Shown here one piece after another: positions 46,256 through 55,010 of a stretch of DNA of 64,000 nucleotides. The notes beneath the pieces are model-generated. The model did no database searches and had not been told where the DNA came from. It saw only the letters and a list, made by a program, of their open reading frames with translations. The stretch comes from Winogradskyella aurantiaca (GTDB taxonomy: Bacteria; Bacteroidota; Bacteroidia; Flavobacteriales; Flavobacteriaceae), in the NCBI RefSeq assembly GCF_003362725.1, contig NZ_QKTV01000004.1:186001-250000 (forward strand), in the 5' to 3' direction. Position 1 is the stretch's first letter, and the number at the start of each line of letters is the position of its first letter. The translations under genes were made by a program, and so were the position numbers.

Positions 46256-46777
46256 CTAAATAGTAAAATGACCTTTATTTTTATGCTCACTATTTTCATA
46301 GCGTTCAATACATTTCTTTACAATTTCAGTAGCTTCCTTAGCATTACCCCAACCTCCGACATCTACTTTTTTCTTTTCTAGATCTTTATATACCTGAAAA
46401 AAATGAGTGATCTCATCCAATCGGTGTGGGTTTAAATCTCCAATATCTTTTTTCAGACTCCATATTGGATCTGAAACAGCAACACACACAATCTTTTCAT
46501 CAGGTCCTTTTTCATCAGCCATATGAAACACACCTATGGGCTTCACCTCCATAACGCACATTGGAAAGGTGGGTTCATGTCCAAGCACCAAAACATCTAA
46601 CGGGTCACCATCTAAGGCTAAGGTTTTTGGAATGAATCCATAATCCCCTGGATACATCATCGATGAGAAAAGCATTCGGTCAAATCGAATCTTCCTTAAA
46701 TCAAAATCGTATTCGTATTTATTTCTACTTCCCTTTGGGATCTCAATTAAGACGTCAAATGTAATATGTGCGCTCAT
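46256..46777 (-). CDS. ppa: Soluble inorganic pyrophosphatase
   Basis: 173 residues, family I cytosolic PPase. The signature DGDPLDVLV at residues 56-64 carries the metal-binding aspartates; E12 in IEIPKGSRNKYEYD and YPGDYGFIP are also present. It hydrolyses PPi irreversibly as heat, in contrast to the energy-conserving membrane enzyme next door, so the cell can choose how to spend PPi. Confidence 0.97.
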   Translation of the reverse strand: MSAHITFDVLIEIPKGSRNKYEYDFDLRKIRFDRMLFSSMMYPGDYGFIPKTLALDGDPLDVLVLGHEPTFPMCVMEVKPIGVFHMADEKGPDEKIVCVAVSDPIWSLKKDIGDLNPHRLDEITHFFQVYKDLEKKKVDVGGWGNAKEATEIVKKCIERYENSEHKNKGHFTI

Positions 46778-46809
46778 AGTAGTTGGAAATTTGTGGGGTA
46801 AAGATAGGA

Positions 46810-49320
46810 TTAAAAGCTAAATCCAAAACCGAGGGTCATCCCAAATTTCCGTGCATTTGGATTGTCCAAATAGTTCCCTCTAAAATTAAAGTCAATTCTG
46901 AAAATTTTAAAAATATTGTCAATACCTACACTGTATTCGTAATAAATATCCTGATCAGGAGCTTGTAAATCAATTTGCGCTGGATTATCTGTTGTATTTA
47001 AAGCAATGTTCTCATCGGATAACTGCCCCCAAACTCCTCTAAAACCAACAACAGTTCTCAAGTTCCATTTTTTAATAAAAGGTATCCTTGAAAATAGACG
47101 TCCATTAAAGTTGTGTTCAATATGGAAGGACCCATAGGTATCTGTCACAAACTCATAAAAATCCAATTGTGGAAAGCTGTTATAAATACTGAAGTAGGTC
47201 TGATTACCAGGAACCACACTTAACAAAGCTAAGGACACCGGGCCAAATGTTTTACCAATTTCAACAGATGACGTTAACCGACCAAAACCACCAACTTGCC
47301 AAGGTTGGAAATAGGAAAACTGAAGTTTTGTATAGTCGAAATTACTATCAAACACACCCCTAAACCCTTGACTTATTTGAAAAAACAATCGTGCGTAGTC
47401 AAAGTTTTTTTCCTTGCGCTCCACTCCATACCCTGTCATTTCTCTTTTAGGTAAAAAGGCAAATGAAAGTCGTGTTTCGAATTGTCGTGTTTCAGAAGAT
47501 ACTCCAGTGGGTGAAAACGGATCATTATAATCCAGACTAAATGTTGGAGAAGCAGAACTAATAGTTCTGTAACTGGAGTTGAATCTAAATCCAAAGTTCT
47601 TGACGGGCTCCATTTCAAACCCTAAAGTGCCTAAATTTATATTAGAAAGTTTATCGTTAGTATTGGCCGTAAAGACTGCATTAGAAGCAATGGACCTCCC
47701 CAGGACATCATTAGAACTCGTTAAATTGGCACCAAGCTGCTCGATATCGCGCCTTTGACCCCCAAAAATGATCAAACGATTCTTTTTGTTTAACAACCAT
47801 TTCCCAGAAACACCATACTTAAACTTCTGGTCCTTAAACCCATAAGCGACAAAACCCTCAAGTCGCCATAAATCATTTTGACCAAAGTATGTTCTTCCTC
47901 CTACTCTTAATCGTAGTCCTTCAATATCATTATAACCCCAGGTATTAAATATTGGACCATAGTCCAGATTAAGCTCAGGAAATTCATAATAACCAGAAGA
48001 TAAAACGGATCCAATATTATAAAGGCGACGAAAAGCTCTAACAGTAGTCAAGGTATCTAGCATCTTGTAAACTCCCTGTTCATCCTTGTTTAAAGCTTCC
48101 AGTCTGTTAACATCCCAAAAGTCATCATCTCTATTATAAACACTTTCGTCATAGTCAAAGACCTTTTCATCATAGAACTCGGGATCTTTGGGTTGATCAA
48201 ATATATAATTGTCATATAAGGTTGTTCGCTTTCCATAAACACCTCTGGATTTCTCACGTTTATTCAGAGCAAAATCTGACAAGAAATAGTCTCGTTTTAG
48301 CAAAAAAACTGAGTCATTTAATACTTCAAATTCTTGCTCAATATAAATCTCTTTTACCCAATTGATATTAGCACTTTTGGTTGCCTGAAGATTGATTTCC
48401 TTGATAGCAAATGTGGAGTCATTTACCCAAAAGTCACCCTTAAAGGTTAATTCGCTCTTTCGTCTTGGGTAATAGACTATGTTGTAACACCATTTATTAT
48501 CAATGAAGGCACTGTCTACTAAAACGTAGTTATAGGTGTTTATTCCTGTACGACCAATTGGACTCACGAAACTCTTATCAAAGAATTCTAAATAATTATT
48601 GTAGACATCATAATCAGAATATAAATCGTCTATGAAATCAATAATAGTCTGATTATTACTAAAGCCTGAATTTTTATTACCAAGTAGTTGCTCTCGTTCT
48701 TTATTAATTAAATTATCCCCAGAGACTCTATTAACCGACTCATTTAAGAAAATTGGTAGATAGGTTTTTCCAGTGATTCTCGAGGTATCTATTTCCTCAA
48801 AAATAAATTCCATACCCTTAAAAATCCTGCTCTTGATAACAGAACTATCTATGGTATTAAGATCAAACTCTACCTTTTCGTATTTATCATACTGATACTG
48901 CTTGAATTGTTTGAGACCATTCTGCCGTTTTCGAGACCAGATTTTCTTAAGGATTGCAATAGCAGGGTTCTCAGATTCTTTCTTAGATTGTTTCCCAGAC
49001 ACAATAACCACCTCATCCAGTGATGCTGCTTGCTCAGGAAGTATAATATTTAAATCGTAATTTACCTTTTTGGTCAGTGGTATTTCCTTAGTCTCATATC
49101 CGATAAAAGAAATAACAAGAACATCCCAGCGATTTTCGGATTCCAAATAGAAACGTCCATTCTCATTAGTGGTAGTCCCCTCCGTAGAACCTTTGAAAAG
49201 CACATTGGCGAAAGCAACAGGCACATTATTCTGATCGAAAACGTATCCACCTACTTTCGTCTGAGCTAAGCTCACCGGTGCCAGTAAAAGGAAGAATAAA
49301 AAAGAATAAATCAGTTTCAT
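46810..49320 (-). CDS. DUF5686 outer-membrane protein with carboxypeptidase-regulatory domain
   Basis: 836 residues. A signal peptide (MKLIYSFLFFLLLAPVSLAQ) is followed by a carboxypeptidase regulatory-like domain (GGYVFDQNNVPVAFANVLFKG, about 22-105), a DUF5686 region rich in aromatic and acidic residues (KKIWSRKRQNGLKQFKQYQYDKYEKV from about 145), and a C-terminal barrel with alternating strands ending FGMTLGFGFSF, a terminal aromatic that suits BAM-dependent insertion. The family is restricted to Bacteroidota and has no established function. Confidence 0.87.
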   Translation of the reverse strand: MKLIYSFLFFLLLAPVSLAQTKVGGYVFDQNNVPVAFANVLFKGSTEGTTTNENGRFYLESENRWDVLVISFIGYETKEIPLTKKVNYDLNIILPEQAASLDEVVIVSGKQSKKESENPAIAILKKIWSRKRQNGLKQFKQYQYDKYEKVEFDLNTIDSSVIKSRIFKGMEFIFEEIDTSRITGKTYLPIFLNESVNRVSGDNLINKEREQLLGNKNSGFSNNQTIIDFIDDLYSDYDVYNNYLEFFDKSFVSPIGRTGINTYNYVLVDSAFIDNKWCYNIVYYPRRKSELTFKGDFWVNDSTFAIKEINLQATKSANINWVKEIYIEQEFEVLNDSVFLLKRDYFLSDFALNKREKSRGVYGKRTTLYDNYIFDQPKDPEFYDEKVFDYDESVYNRDDDFWDVNRLEALNKDEQGVYKMLDTLTTVRAFRRLYNIGSVLSSGYYEFPELNLDYGPIFNTWGYNDIEGLRLRVGGRTYFGQNDLWRLEGFVAYGFKDQKFKYGVSGKWLLNKKNRLIIFGGQRRDIEQLGANLTSSNDVLGRSIASNAVFTANTNDKLSNINLGTLGFEMEPVKNFGFRFNSSYRTISSASPTFSLDYNDPFSPTGVSSETRQFETRLSFAFLPKREMTGYGVERKEKNFDYARLFFQISQGFRGVFDSNFDYTKLQFSYFQPWQVGGFGRLTSSVEIGKTFGPVSLALLSVVPGNQTYFSIYNSFPQLDFYEFVTDTYGSFHIEHNFNGRLFSRIPFIKKWNLRTVVGFRGVWGQLSDENIALNTTDNPAQIDLQAPDQDIYYEYSVGIDNIFKIFRIDFNFRGNYLDNPNARKFGMTLGFGFSF

Positions 49321-49322
49321 AA

Positions 49323-49376
49323 CAAAAAAGCCTCATCAGATACCACATTCTCAAATCATGGTATCAAATGAAGCTT
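49323..49376 (-). terminator. Terminator of pdhB
   Basis: A long hairpin with arms GATACCA/TGGTATC (49339-49345, 49359-49365) and an outer GCCTCAT/ATGAAGC stem with one mismatch; U run from the A-tract at 49324-49329 on the minus strand. Confidence 0.8.
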
Positions 49377-49402
49377 TAATAACGTAAAAATACGTGCAAT
49401 AT

Positions 49403-50380
49403 TTACTTATACATCACTTTTTTAACGGCTTTAATCACGTCATTTGAGTTTGGAAGCCATTCTTCAAGAAGTACCGGTGAATATGGAGCTGGTGTATCAG
49501 CTGTATTTAGTTTTACAACAGGCGCATCCAAGTAATCAAATGCTTCGGACTGCACCAAATAGGTGATCTCTGTTGCCACGTTACCAAATGGCCAAGCTTC
49601 TTCAAGGACTACTAAACGATTTGTCTTTTTTACCGACTCAACTATGGCTTTTCTATCCATGGGTCGAACAGTTCTAAGATCAATAATTTCACAAGAAATA
49701 CCTTCTTTCTCCAATTGATCAGCTGCCTTATAAGCCTCTTTGATAATTTTACCAAATGATACTATGGTAACATCTTTACCTTCACGTTTAATCTCGGCGA
49801 CACCGATAGGAAGCGTATATTCTCCTTCAGGAACCTCCCCCTTATCACCGTACATTTGCTCACTCTCCATAAAGATAACAGGATCGTCATCCCTAATTGC
49901 AGATTTTAAAAGACCCTTAGCATCATATGGATTTGAAGGCACTATCACTTTCAGCCCTGGTGTATTAGCAAACCAATTTTCAAATGCCTGAGAATGGGTC
50001 GCCGCTAACTGACCTGCTGAAGCCGTTGGACCTCTAAATACAATTGGACATTTAAACTGGCCACCTGACATTTGGCGGATTTTTGCAGCATTATTAATAA
50101 TCTGATCGATCCCAACTAATGAGAAGTTAAATGTCATGTACTCCACAATGGGTCTATTTCCGGTCATTGTTGATCCAATCGCAATACCTGCAAATCCAAG
50201 CTCGGCAATTGGCGTATCAATAACGCGCTTCGGTCCAAACTCATCCAACATGCCTTTGGATGCCTTGTAGGCACCGTTATATTCAGCTACTTCTTCACCC
50301 ATTAAATAAATGCTCTCATCTCTGCGCATTTCTTCACTCATAGCCTCAGCTATAGCTTCTCTGAATTGAATAGTTTTCAT
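49403..50380 (-). CDS. pdhB: Pyruvate dehydrogenase E1 component, beta subunit
   Basis: 325 residues of the alpha2-beta2 type E1. TPP-binding Glu in YLMGEEVAEYNGAYKASKG, DTPIAELGFAGIAIGS, VVEYMTFNFS (beginning IVEYMTFNF) and the C-terminal TADTPAPYSP are typical of PdhB. The alpha subunit and E2/E3 genes are not in the window; Flavobacteriaceae usually encode pdhB apart from pdhA. A branched-chain oxoacid E1-beta is possible but the YMTFNF and PAPYSP segments favour pyruvate. Confidence 0.93.
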   Translation of the reverse strand: MKTIQFREAIAEAMSEEMRRDESIYLMGEEVAEYNGAYKASKGMLDEFGPKRVIDTPIAELGFAGIAIGSTMTGNRPIVEYMTFNFSLVGIDQIINNAAKIRQMSGGQFKCPIVFRGPTASAGQLAATHSQAFENWFANTPGLKVIVPSNPYDAKGLLKSAIRDDDPVIFMESEQMYGDKGEVPEGEYTLPIGVAEIKREGKDVTIVSFGKIIKEAYKAADQLEKEGISCEIIDLRTVRPMDRKAIVESVKKTNRLVVLEEAWPFGNVATEITYLVQSEAFDYLDAPVVKLNTADTPAPYSPVLLEEWLPNSNDVIKAVKKVMYK

Positions 50381-50624
50381 TGATTCATTTTTAAGCGTAG
50401 CAAAAATAGGAATAATTCATTAGTCTTATAGTAAAAAAATAGCTGTAATAATGGTGAATCTTACTAGTCCTAATCCTTGACTGGTCTAACATTGGCATTA
50501 AATGAATCTACTCAAGATATAGGGTATGGATTGCCTTCCAATATATTTAGATATTCTTAATTTTAGCGGTTTAAATTTTTAATTCTGCAATTCAAATAGG
50601 TATTTTTAACGAATATGAAAAAAA

Positions 50625-50642
50625 TACTATGCGTGCATAGTA
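50625..50642. promoter_or_regulatory. 18-bp palindromic operator candidate upstream of etfBA
   Basis: TACTATGCGTGCATAGTA has perfect 8-bp arms around a GT centre. It lies about 19 nt upstream of the -7-like box, overlapping the expected -33 position, so a bound dimer would block transcription. TetR-type regulators of fatty acid degradation often act at ETF genes through such sites; the identity of the regulator is unknown. Confidence 0.6.
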
Positions 50643-50660
50643 AAATCGAAATAAAATATT

Positions 50661-50668
50661 TAACTTCG
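50661..50668 (+). promoter_or_regulatory. Probable -7 element of etfBA
   Basis: TAACTTCG differs from TAnnTTTG by one base and lies 39 nt upstream of the etfB ATG. Confidence 0.4.
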
Positions 50669-50706
50669 TATCCGCTAAAAAATTAAGTAAATAAACAAGA
50701 AAACAT

Positions 50707-51453
50707 ATGAAAATTTTAGTCTGTATAAGTCATGTTCCTGACACCACGTCTAAGATTAATTTTACTGAAAATGACACCAAATTCGATACGAATGGAGTTC
50801 AATTTGTAATTAATCCAAACGACGAATTTGGTCTAACAAGAGCTATGTGGTTTAAAGAAAAACAAGGTGCCTCAGTTGATGTTGTTAATGTAGGAGGGCC
50901 TGAAACGGAACCAACATTAAGAAAAGCGTTAGCGATTGGCGCTGATACAGCCATAAGAGTTAATACACCAGCAACCGACGGATTTGCAGTAGCAAAACAA
51001 CTTGCTGAAGTTGTTAAAAACGGTGGCTATGATTTAGTCATTGCAGGAAGAGAATCTATAGACTATAATGGGGGTATGGTTCCAGGAATGTTAGCTGCCA
51101 TGATAGATGCCAACTTTGTAACCAATTGTATAGGGCTTGAAATAGACGGTAATTCGGCTAATGCCGTACGTGAAATTGATGGAGGTAAAGAGACGGTCTC
51201 CACATCGCTACCTTTGGTAATTGGAGGTCAAAAAGGATTGGTAGAAGAGTCTGATCTTAGGATTCCAAATATGCGTGGTATTATGATGGCCAGAAAAAAA
51301 CCTCTATCAGTTGTTGAGCCTGCTGCGGCTTCAGACGAAACTTCTGTTCAAAGCTTTGAAAAACCAGCCCCAAAAGGTGCTGTAAAGTTAGTGGATGCAG
51401 AGAATATTGATGAACTAATTAATTTACTGCATAACGAAGCAAAAGTCATATAA
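50707..51453 (+). CDS. etfB: Electron transfer flavoprotein beta subunit
   Basis: 248 residues. Together with the alpha subunit it accepts electrons from acyl-CoA dehydrogenases and hands them to the quinone pool. KILVCISHVPDTTSKINF at the N-terminus, INPNDEFGLTRAM, the adenine-nucleotide binding VIAGRESIDYNGGMVPGMLA and GLVEESDLRIPNMRGIMMARKKPL are family hallmarks. It lies 21 nt before etfA. Confidence 0.96.
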   Translation: MKILVCISHVPDTTSKINFTENDTKFDTNGVQFVINPNDEFGLTRAMWFKEKQGASVDVVNVGGPETEPTLRKALAIGADTAIRVNTPATDGFAVAKQLAEVVKNGGYDLVIAGRESIDYNGGMVPGMLAAMIDANFVTNCIGLEIDGNSANAVREIDGGKETVSTSLPLVIGGQKGLVEESDLRIPNMRGIMMARKKPLSVVEPAAASDETSVQSFEKPAPKGAVKLVDAENIDELINLLHNEAKVI

Positions 51454-51474
51454 CCTCAATTTTAAAAAAATATC

Positions 51475-52437
51475 ATGTCAATTTTAGTATATACCGAAAC
51501 AGAAAAAGGAAAGTTTAAGAAAGCTGCTTATGAAGCAGTGTCTTATGCCAAAGCTATTGCAGATAAAATGGGTTCAACAGTAACGGCTGTTGCTGTTAAT
51601 TCAGAAAATCCAGAAGAGTTGGGGACTTATGGAGCAAGCAAAGTACTTAACGTGGTTAATGATTCACTGAACACCTTTAACGCCAAACCATATGCAAGTG
51701 TTGTTTCCAGTGCAGCGCAGAATGAAAATGCACAAGTAGTTGTCATTAGTTCTAGTGCAGACAGTCGCTATCTAGCGCCTCTTTTAGCTGTGTCGTTGGA
51801 AGCTGGCTATGTCTCTAACGTGGTAGAAGTCCCGTCAAGTACTTCTCCGTTTGTTGTTAAACGAACAGCATTTACAAATAAAGCCTTTGCAAACACAGAA
51901 ATTACCACAGCAACCAAATTAATTGGTCTGTCCAGTAACGCCTTTGGTTTAGTTGAATCTTCAACAAGCTGCGAGGTTGTTGAATTTAATCCAGAAGTAC
52001 CTAGTTCAGGAATAACTGTAGAATCAGTAGATAAAGCAACGGATAAGGTTACCATTGCAGATGCTGATATTGTAGTTTCAGGAGGACGCGGATTAAAAGG
52101 TCCTGAAAATTGGGGTCTCGTTGAAGATCTTGCCGAGGTTCTTGGAGCGGCCACGGCTTGCTCAAAACCAGTGTCTGATCTTGGATGGAGGTCTCATAGC
52201 GAACACGTTGGTCAAACGGGTAAACCAGTGGCATCCAACCTATATATTGCCATTGGGATATCAGGTGCTATTCAGCACTTGGCTGGTATCAATTCCTCAA
52301 AGGTTAAGGTGGTTATTAATACAGATCCTGAAGCACCATTTTTCAAAGCAGCTGACTATGGTATTGTTGGTGACGCCTTTGAAGTAGTGCCTGTTTTAAC
52401 GGAGAAATTAAAAGCTTTTAAGGCCCAGAACGCTTAG
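51475..52437 (+). CDS. etfA: Electron transfer flavoprotein alpha subunit
   Basis: 320 residues. The N-terminal domain (1-190) pairs with EtfB; the C-terminal FAD domain has VSGGRGLKGPENW, PVSDLGWRSHSEHVGQTGK and LYIAIGISGAIQHLAGI, followed by INTDPEAPFFKAADYGIVGD. All FAD-contact motifs are intact. The operon appears to be controlled by the palindrome upstream of etfB and to end at the large hairpin after this gene. Confidence 0.97.
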   Translation: MSILVYTETEKGKFKKAAYEAVSYAKAIADKMGSTVTAVAVNSENPEELGTYGASKVLNVVNDSLNTFNAKPYASVVSSAAQNENAQVVVISSSADSRYLAPLLAVSLEAGYVSNVVEVPSSTSPFVVKRTAFTNKAFANTEITTATKLIGLSSNAFGLVESSTSCEVVEFNPEVPSSGITVESVDKATDKVTIADADIVVSGGRGLKGPENWGLVEDLAEVLGAATACSKPVSDLGWRSHSEHVGQTGKPVASNLYIAIGISGAIQHLAGINSSKVKVVINTDPEAPFFKAADYGIVGDAFEVVPVLTEKLKAFKAQNA

Positions 52438-52459
52438 CAAATATTTTGTGATACTTAGT

Positions 52460-52532
52460 AGAACTGCTTAAATTAGCATTAAGTCGAATAAGGATGAATT
52501 CGATTTGGTAAAGTCCTAATTTAAGCAGTTCT
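52460..52532. repeat. Long hairpin after etfA (17-bp perfect outer stem)
   Basis: AGAACTGCTTAAATTAG (52460-52476) and its exact complement CTAATTTAAGCAGTTCT (52516-52532) enclose a second stem around TCGAAT/ATTCGA (52484-52489, 52498-52503) that extends with G-U pairs to about 12 bp. The total is about 29 paired positions in 73 nt. T-rich sequence follows. It may terminate etfBA, but it is much longer than the other terminators here. Confidence 0.85.
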
Positions 52533-52548
52533 TTACGTTTTATTGTTT

Positions 52549-53163
52549 ATGAGCTTGGTAAGATTAAATATTAAAGGCATCTCCTACAGCCAAACCCAAA
52601 ATGGTGCTTATGCCTTAATCTTAAATGAAGTTGACGGAGATAGAAAACTTCCAATCGTTATTGGGGCTTTTGAGGCGCAATCAATTGCTATTGCTCTTGA
52701 AAAAGAAATAAAGCCACCCAGACCCTTAACACATGATTTATTTAAGAGCTTTGCTGATAGATTTGAAATTATAGTGAAACAGGTTATCATCCACAAACTA
52801 GTGGATGGTGTATTTTACTCAAGTTTGATTTGCGAACGCGATGGTGTTGAAGAAATTATTGATGCCAGAACGAGCGATGCTATAGCTTTAGCACTACGGT
52901 TTAAAGCACCAATTTTCACCTATAAAAATATATTGGATAAGGCAGGTATCTATCTTAAGGTAAATCCTAAAAAAGACGAAGACGAAGAAGATACAATTTT
53001 GGTTGATGATATTGTTGCTGAAGAAATTGAATCAGCAACAGCTCCTGAGGCCAATTATAGCGATAAGACTATAGACGAACTACATCAGTTACTTGAAGAA
53101 GCCGTGTTAAATGAAGATTACGAAACGGCTGCGAAAATTAGGGATGAAATTTCCAAACGCTAA
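52549..53163 (+). CDS. Bifunctional nuclease family protein (DUF151) with UVR motif
   Basis: 204 residues from the ATG at 52549 (MSLVRLNIKGISYSQ). Residues about 1-130 are the BFN/DUF151 domain (YALILNEVDGDRKLPIVIGAFEAQSIAIALE, shown in part; LTHDLFKSF; DARTSDAIALALRFKAPIF). An acidic linker leads to a C-terminal UVR motif (IDELHQLLEEAVLNEDYETAAKIRDEI), the UvrB/UvrC interaction helix pair. BFN proteins from plants show nuclease activity; in bacteria the role is unclear. It follows the etfA hairpin and precedes the transporter by 9 nt. Confidence 0.92.
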   Translation: MSLVRLNIKGISYSQTQNGAYALILNEVDGDRKLPIVIGAFEAQSIAIALEKEIKPPRPLTHDLFKSFADRFEIIVKQVIIHKLVDGVFYSSLICERDGVEEIIDARTSDAIALALRFKAPIFTYKNILDKAGIYLKVNPKKDEDEEDTILVDDIVAEEIESATAPEANYSDKTIDELHQLLEEAVLNEDYETAAKIRDEISKR

Positions 53164-53172
53164 TCTCTACTC

Positions 53173-54885
53173 ATGACGCGATTTCTAACAGCTTTTTGTC
53201 TATCCCTATTTTGGTTTCAAGTTAGTAGTGGACAAAACATTGAAGGAACGTGGAATTTTGAATCTATTACCGATAGTTCTGATATTGAGCTGTATCCCAT
53301 AACCTCAAATGATTCACTTGTTATAAATGCCGGGAATTTTATCTATCATTTAGATTCTAAAAATCTCAACGCCAAGGGTCACTACCTTTATCAAAATAAG
53401 TTACTTGTATTTTACTATACCGAACCTAAGGATACAGTAAGAACCTATGTGGTTGATCAGCTTTCCGAATCGTCTCTAGTTTTGAGAGAAAACTCGATAA
53501 GTTATGAGTTCAAAAAACCGGAAGTTATTCTGAGTAATCAAACAGAAACTATCCCAGATAATAGTATTATTAAAAGCAAGGGCTTTTCAATGACTTCTTT
53601 ATGGAGGGGTGGGTTAGGCATGGTTGTTTTAATTCTCATCGCCTTTCTGTTAAGTGCCAATAGAAAAGCTATTAATTGGAGAACGGTTAGCTTAGGCTTA
53701 CTCACTCAGTTAATCCTAGCCATTGGAGTATTAAAGGTCCCGGCTGTTCAGGTTGTTTTTGAATGGATTGGTCAGAGATTTGTTGACATTCTTGATTTTA
53801 CTATGGCGGGTACAAAATTCTTATTTGCCTCTTTTAGCACAAATGAAATAGCAGATTCCCTTATAACCTTTGCAATTTCAATTCTACCGACCATTATTTT
53901 CTTTTCTGCTTTAACTTCGGTTCTGTTCTATTTAGGAATCATTCAAAAAGTTGTAAAGGCTATGGCCTGGTTGCTGACCAAGCTACTTCATATTTCAGGT
54001 GCCGAAAGTCTAAGCGTGGCTGGAAATATTTTTTTAGGTCAAACTGAATCGCCATTGATGATTAAAGCCTATTTAGAAAAAATGACCAAGTCAGAAATTC
54101 TTTTAGTCATGATTGGTGGTATGGCTACTGTGGCTGGCGGAGTTCTGGCAGCATACATTGGCTTTTTAGGGGGTGAAGATGAAGCGATGCGCGTTTTTTA
54201 TGCCAAGCATCTACTAACAGCATCTGTGATGGCAGCACCAGGAGCTGTAGTTATTTCTAAAATGCTATACCCTCAACAAGAGCCCATTGAGTCTGATGTG
54301 GAGGTGAGTAAAGAGTTAATTGGATCCAATATTTTAGATGCCATAGCTAACGGCACCACTGAAGGATTGAAGTTAGCCGTAAATGTCGGAGCCATGTTGT
54401 TGGTGTTTCTCGCATTTATCGCCATGATAAATGGCATTTTTGGATGGATTGGTGGTGTATTTGGAATCAACTCCTGGATTGCTAATAATACGTCGTTTGA
54501 TAGCCTATCTCTCGAGTTTTTGCTGGGTTATTTATTTGCCCCATTAATGTGGCTGATTGGAGTAGCCAAAGAAGATATCACCTTAATGGGTCAGCTTATA
54601 GGTATAAAACTGGCCGCAAGTGAATTTGTAGGTTACATACAATTAGCGGAGTTAAAAGACATCTCAAATGGAATCCATTTAAAATACGAGAAGTCCATAA
54701 TTATGGCTACATATATGTTATGTGGGTTTGCCAATTTCGCCTCCATTGGAATTCAAATCGGGGGTATTGGATCGCTAGCTCCCGGACAACGTAAAACTCT
54801 TTCGGAATTCGGTATCAAAGCGCTGATTGGAGGTACAATGGCTTCTTTACTTTCAGCTACTATTGCAGGAATGATTATTGGCTAA
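53173..54885 (+). CDS. Concentrative nucleoside transporter with extra N-terminal domain
   Basis: 570 residues. A signal peptide (to about residue 20, VSSGQ) and a roughly 120-residue extracytoplasmic domain of lipocalin-like strands (EGTWNFESITDSSDIELY, LVFYYTEPKDTVRTYVV) precede a complete CNT/NupC transporter. The transporter core has TTIIFFSAL-type segment (SILPTIIFFSALTSVLFYLG), AGNIFLGQTESPLMIKAYL and GATEG-like GTTEGLKLAVNVGAMLLVF, matching the substrate and Na+ or H+ sites. It imports nucleosides, feeding the deoxynucleoside kinase and thymidylate pathways encoded nearby. Confidence 0.93.
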   Translation: MTRFLTAFCLSLFWFQVSSGQNIEGTWNFESITDSSDIELYPITSNDSLVINAGNFIYHLDSKNLNAKGHYLYQNKLLVFYYTEPKDTVRTYVVDQLSESSLVLRENSISYEFKKPEVILSNQTETIPDNSIIKSKGFSMTSLWRGGLGMVVLILIAFLLSANRKAINWRTVSLGLLTQLILAIGVLKVPAVQVVFEWIGQRFVDILDFTMAGTKFLFASFSTNEIADSLITFAISILPTIIFFSALTSVLFYLGIIQKVVKAMAWLLTKLLHISGAESLSVAGNIFLGQTESPLMIKAYLEKMTKSEILLVMIGGMATVAGGVLAAYIGFLGGEDEAMRVFYAKHLLTASVMAAPGAVVISKMLYPQQEPIESDVEVSKELIGSNILDAIANGTTEGLKLAVNVGAMLLVFLAFIAMINGIFGWIGGVFGINSWIANNTSFDSLSLEFLLGYLFAPLMWLIGVAKEDITLMGQLIGIKLAASEFVGYIQLAELKDISNGIHLKYEKSIIMATYMLCGFANFASIGIQIGGIGSLAPGQRKTLSEFGIKALIGGTMASLLSATIAGMIIG

Positions 54886-54921
54886 TTTACCAACAGATAG
54901 TTAATAACTTTTCTTCTCCTT

Positions 54922-54956
54922 GCCGCCACTTAAGAAATTAATGGAGGGCTTTTTTT
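54922..54956 (+). terminator. Terminator of the nucleoside transporter gene
   Basis: An imperfect stem (GCC..CCA.TTAA / TTAATGG..GGC) with loop GAAA is followed by seven T. Confidence 0.72.
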
Positions 54957-55010
54957 CTATTTTCGCTATACTGATATAAATGAAATTCTTCACAAATTTT
55001 ATACAATAAT

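Larger units (their letters stand above)
50381..50706. other. Divergent control region between pdhB and etfB
   Basis: This 326-nt gap has no gene I can support. It contains the palindrome at 50625-50642 and a -7-like box at 50661-50668 facing etfB. I see no clear promoter for pdhB and no RNA motif in the left part. Confidence 0.6.

Noticed and set aside
50615-50686. A 23-codon ORF starting MKKILC over the etf palindrome
   Set aside because: It spans the operator and -7 box, so it lies upstream of the likely transcript start, and has no leader-peptide features.
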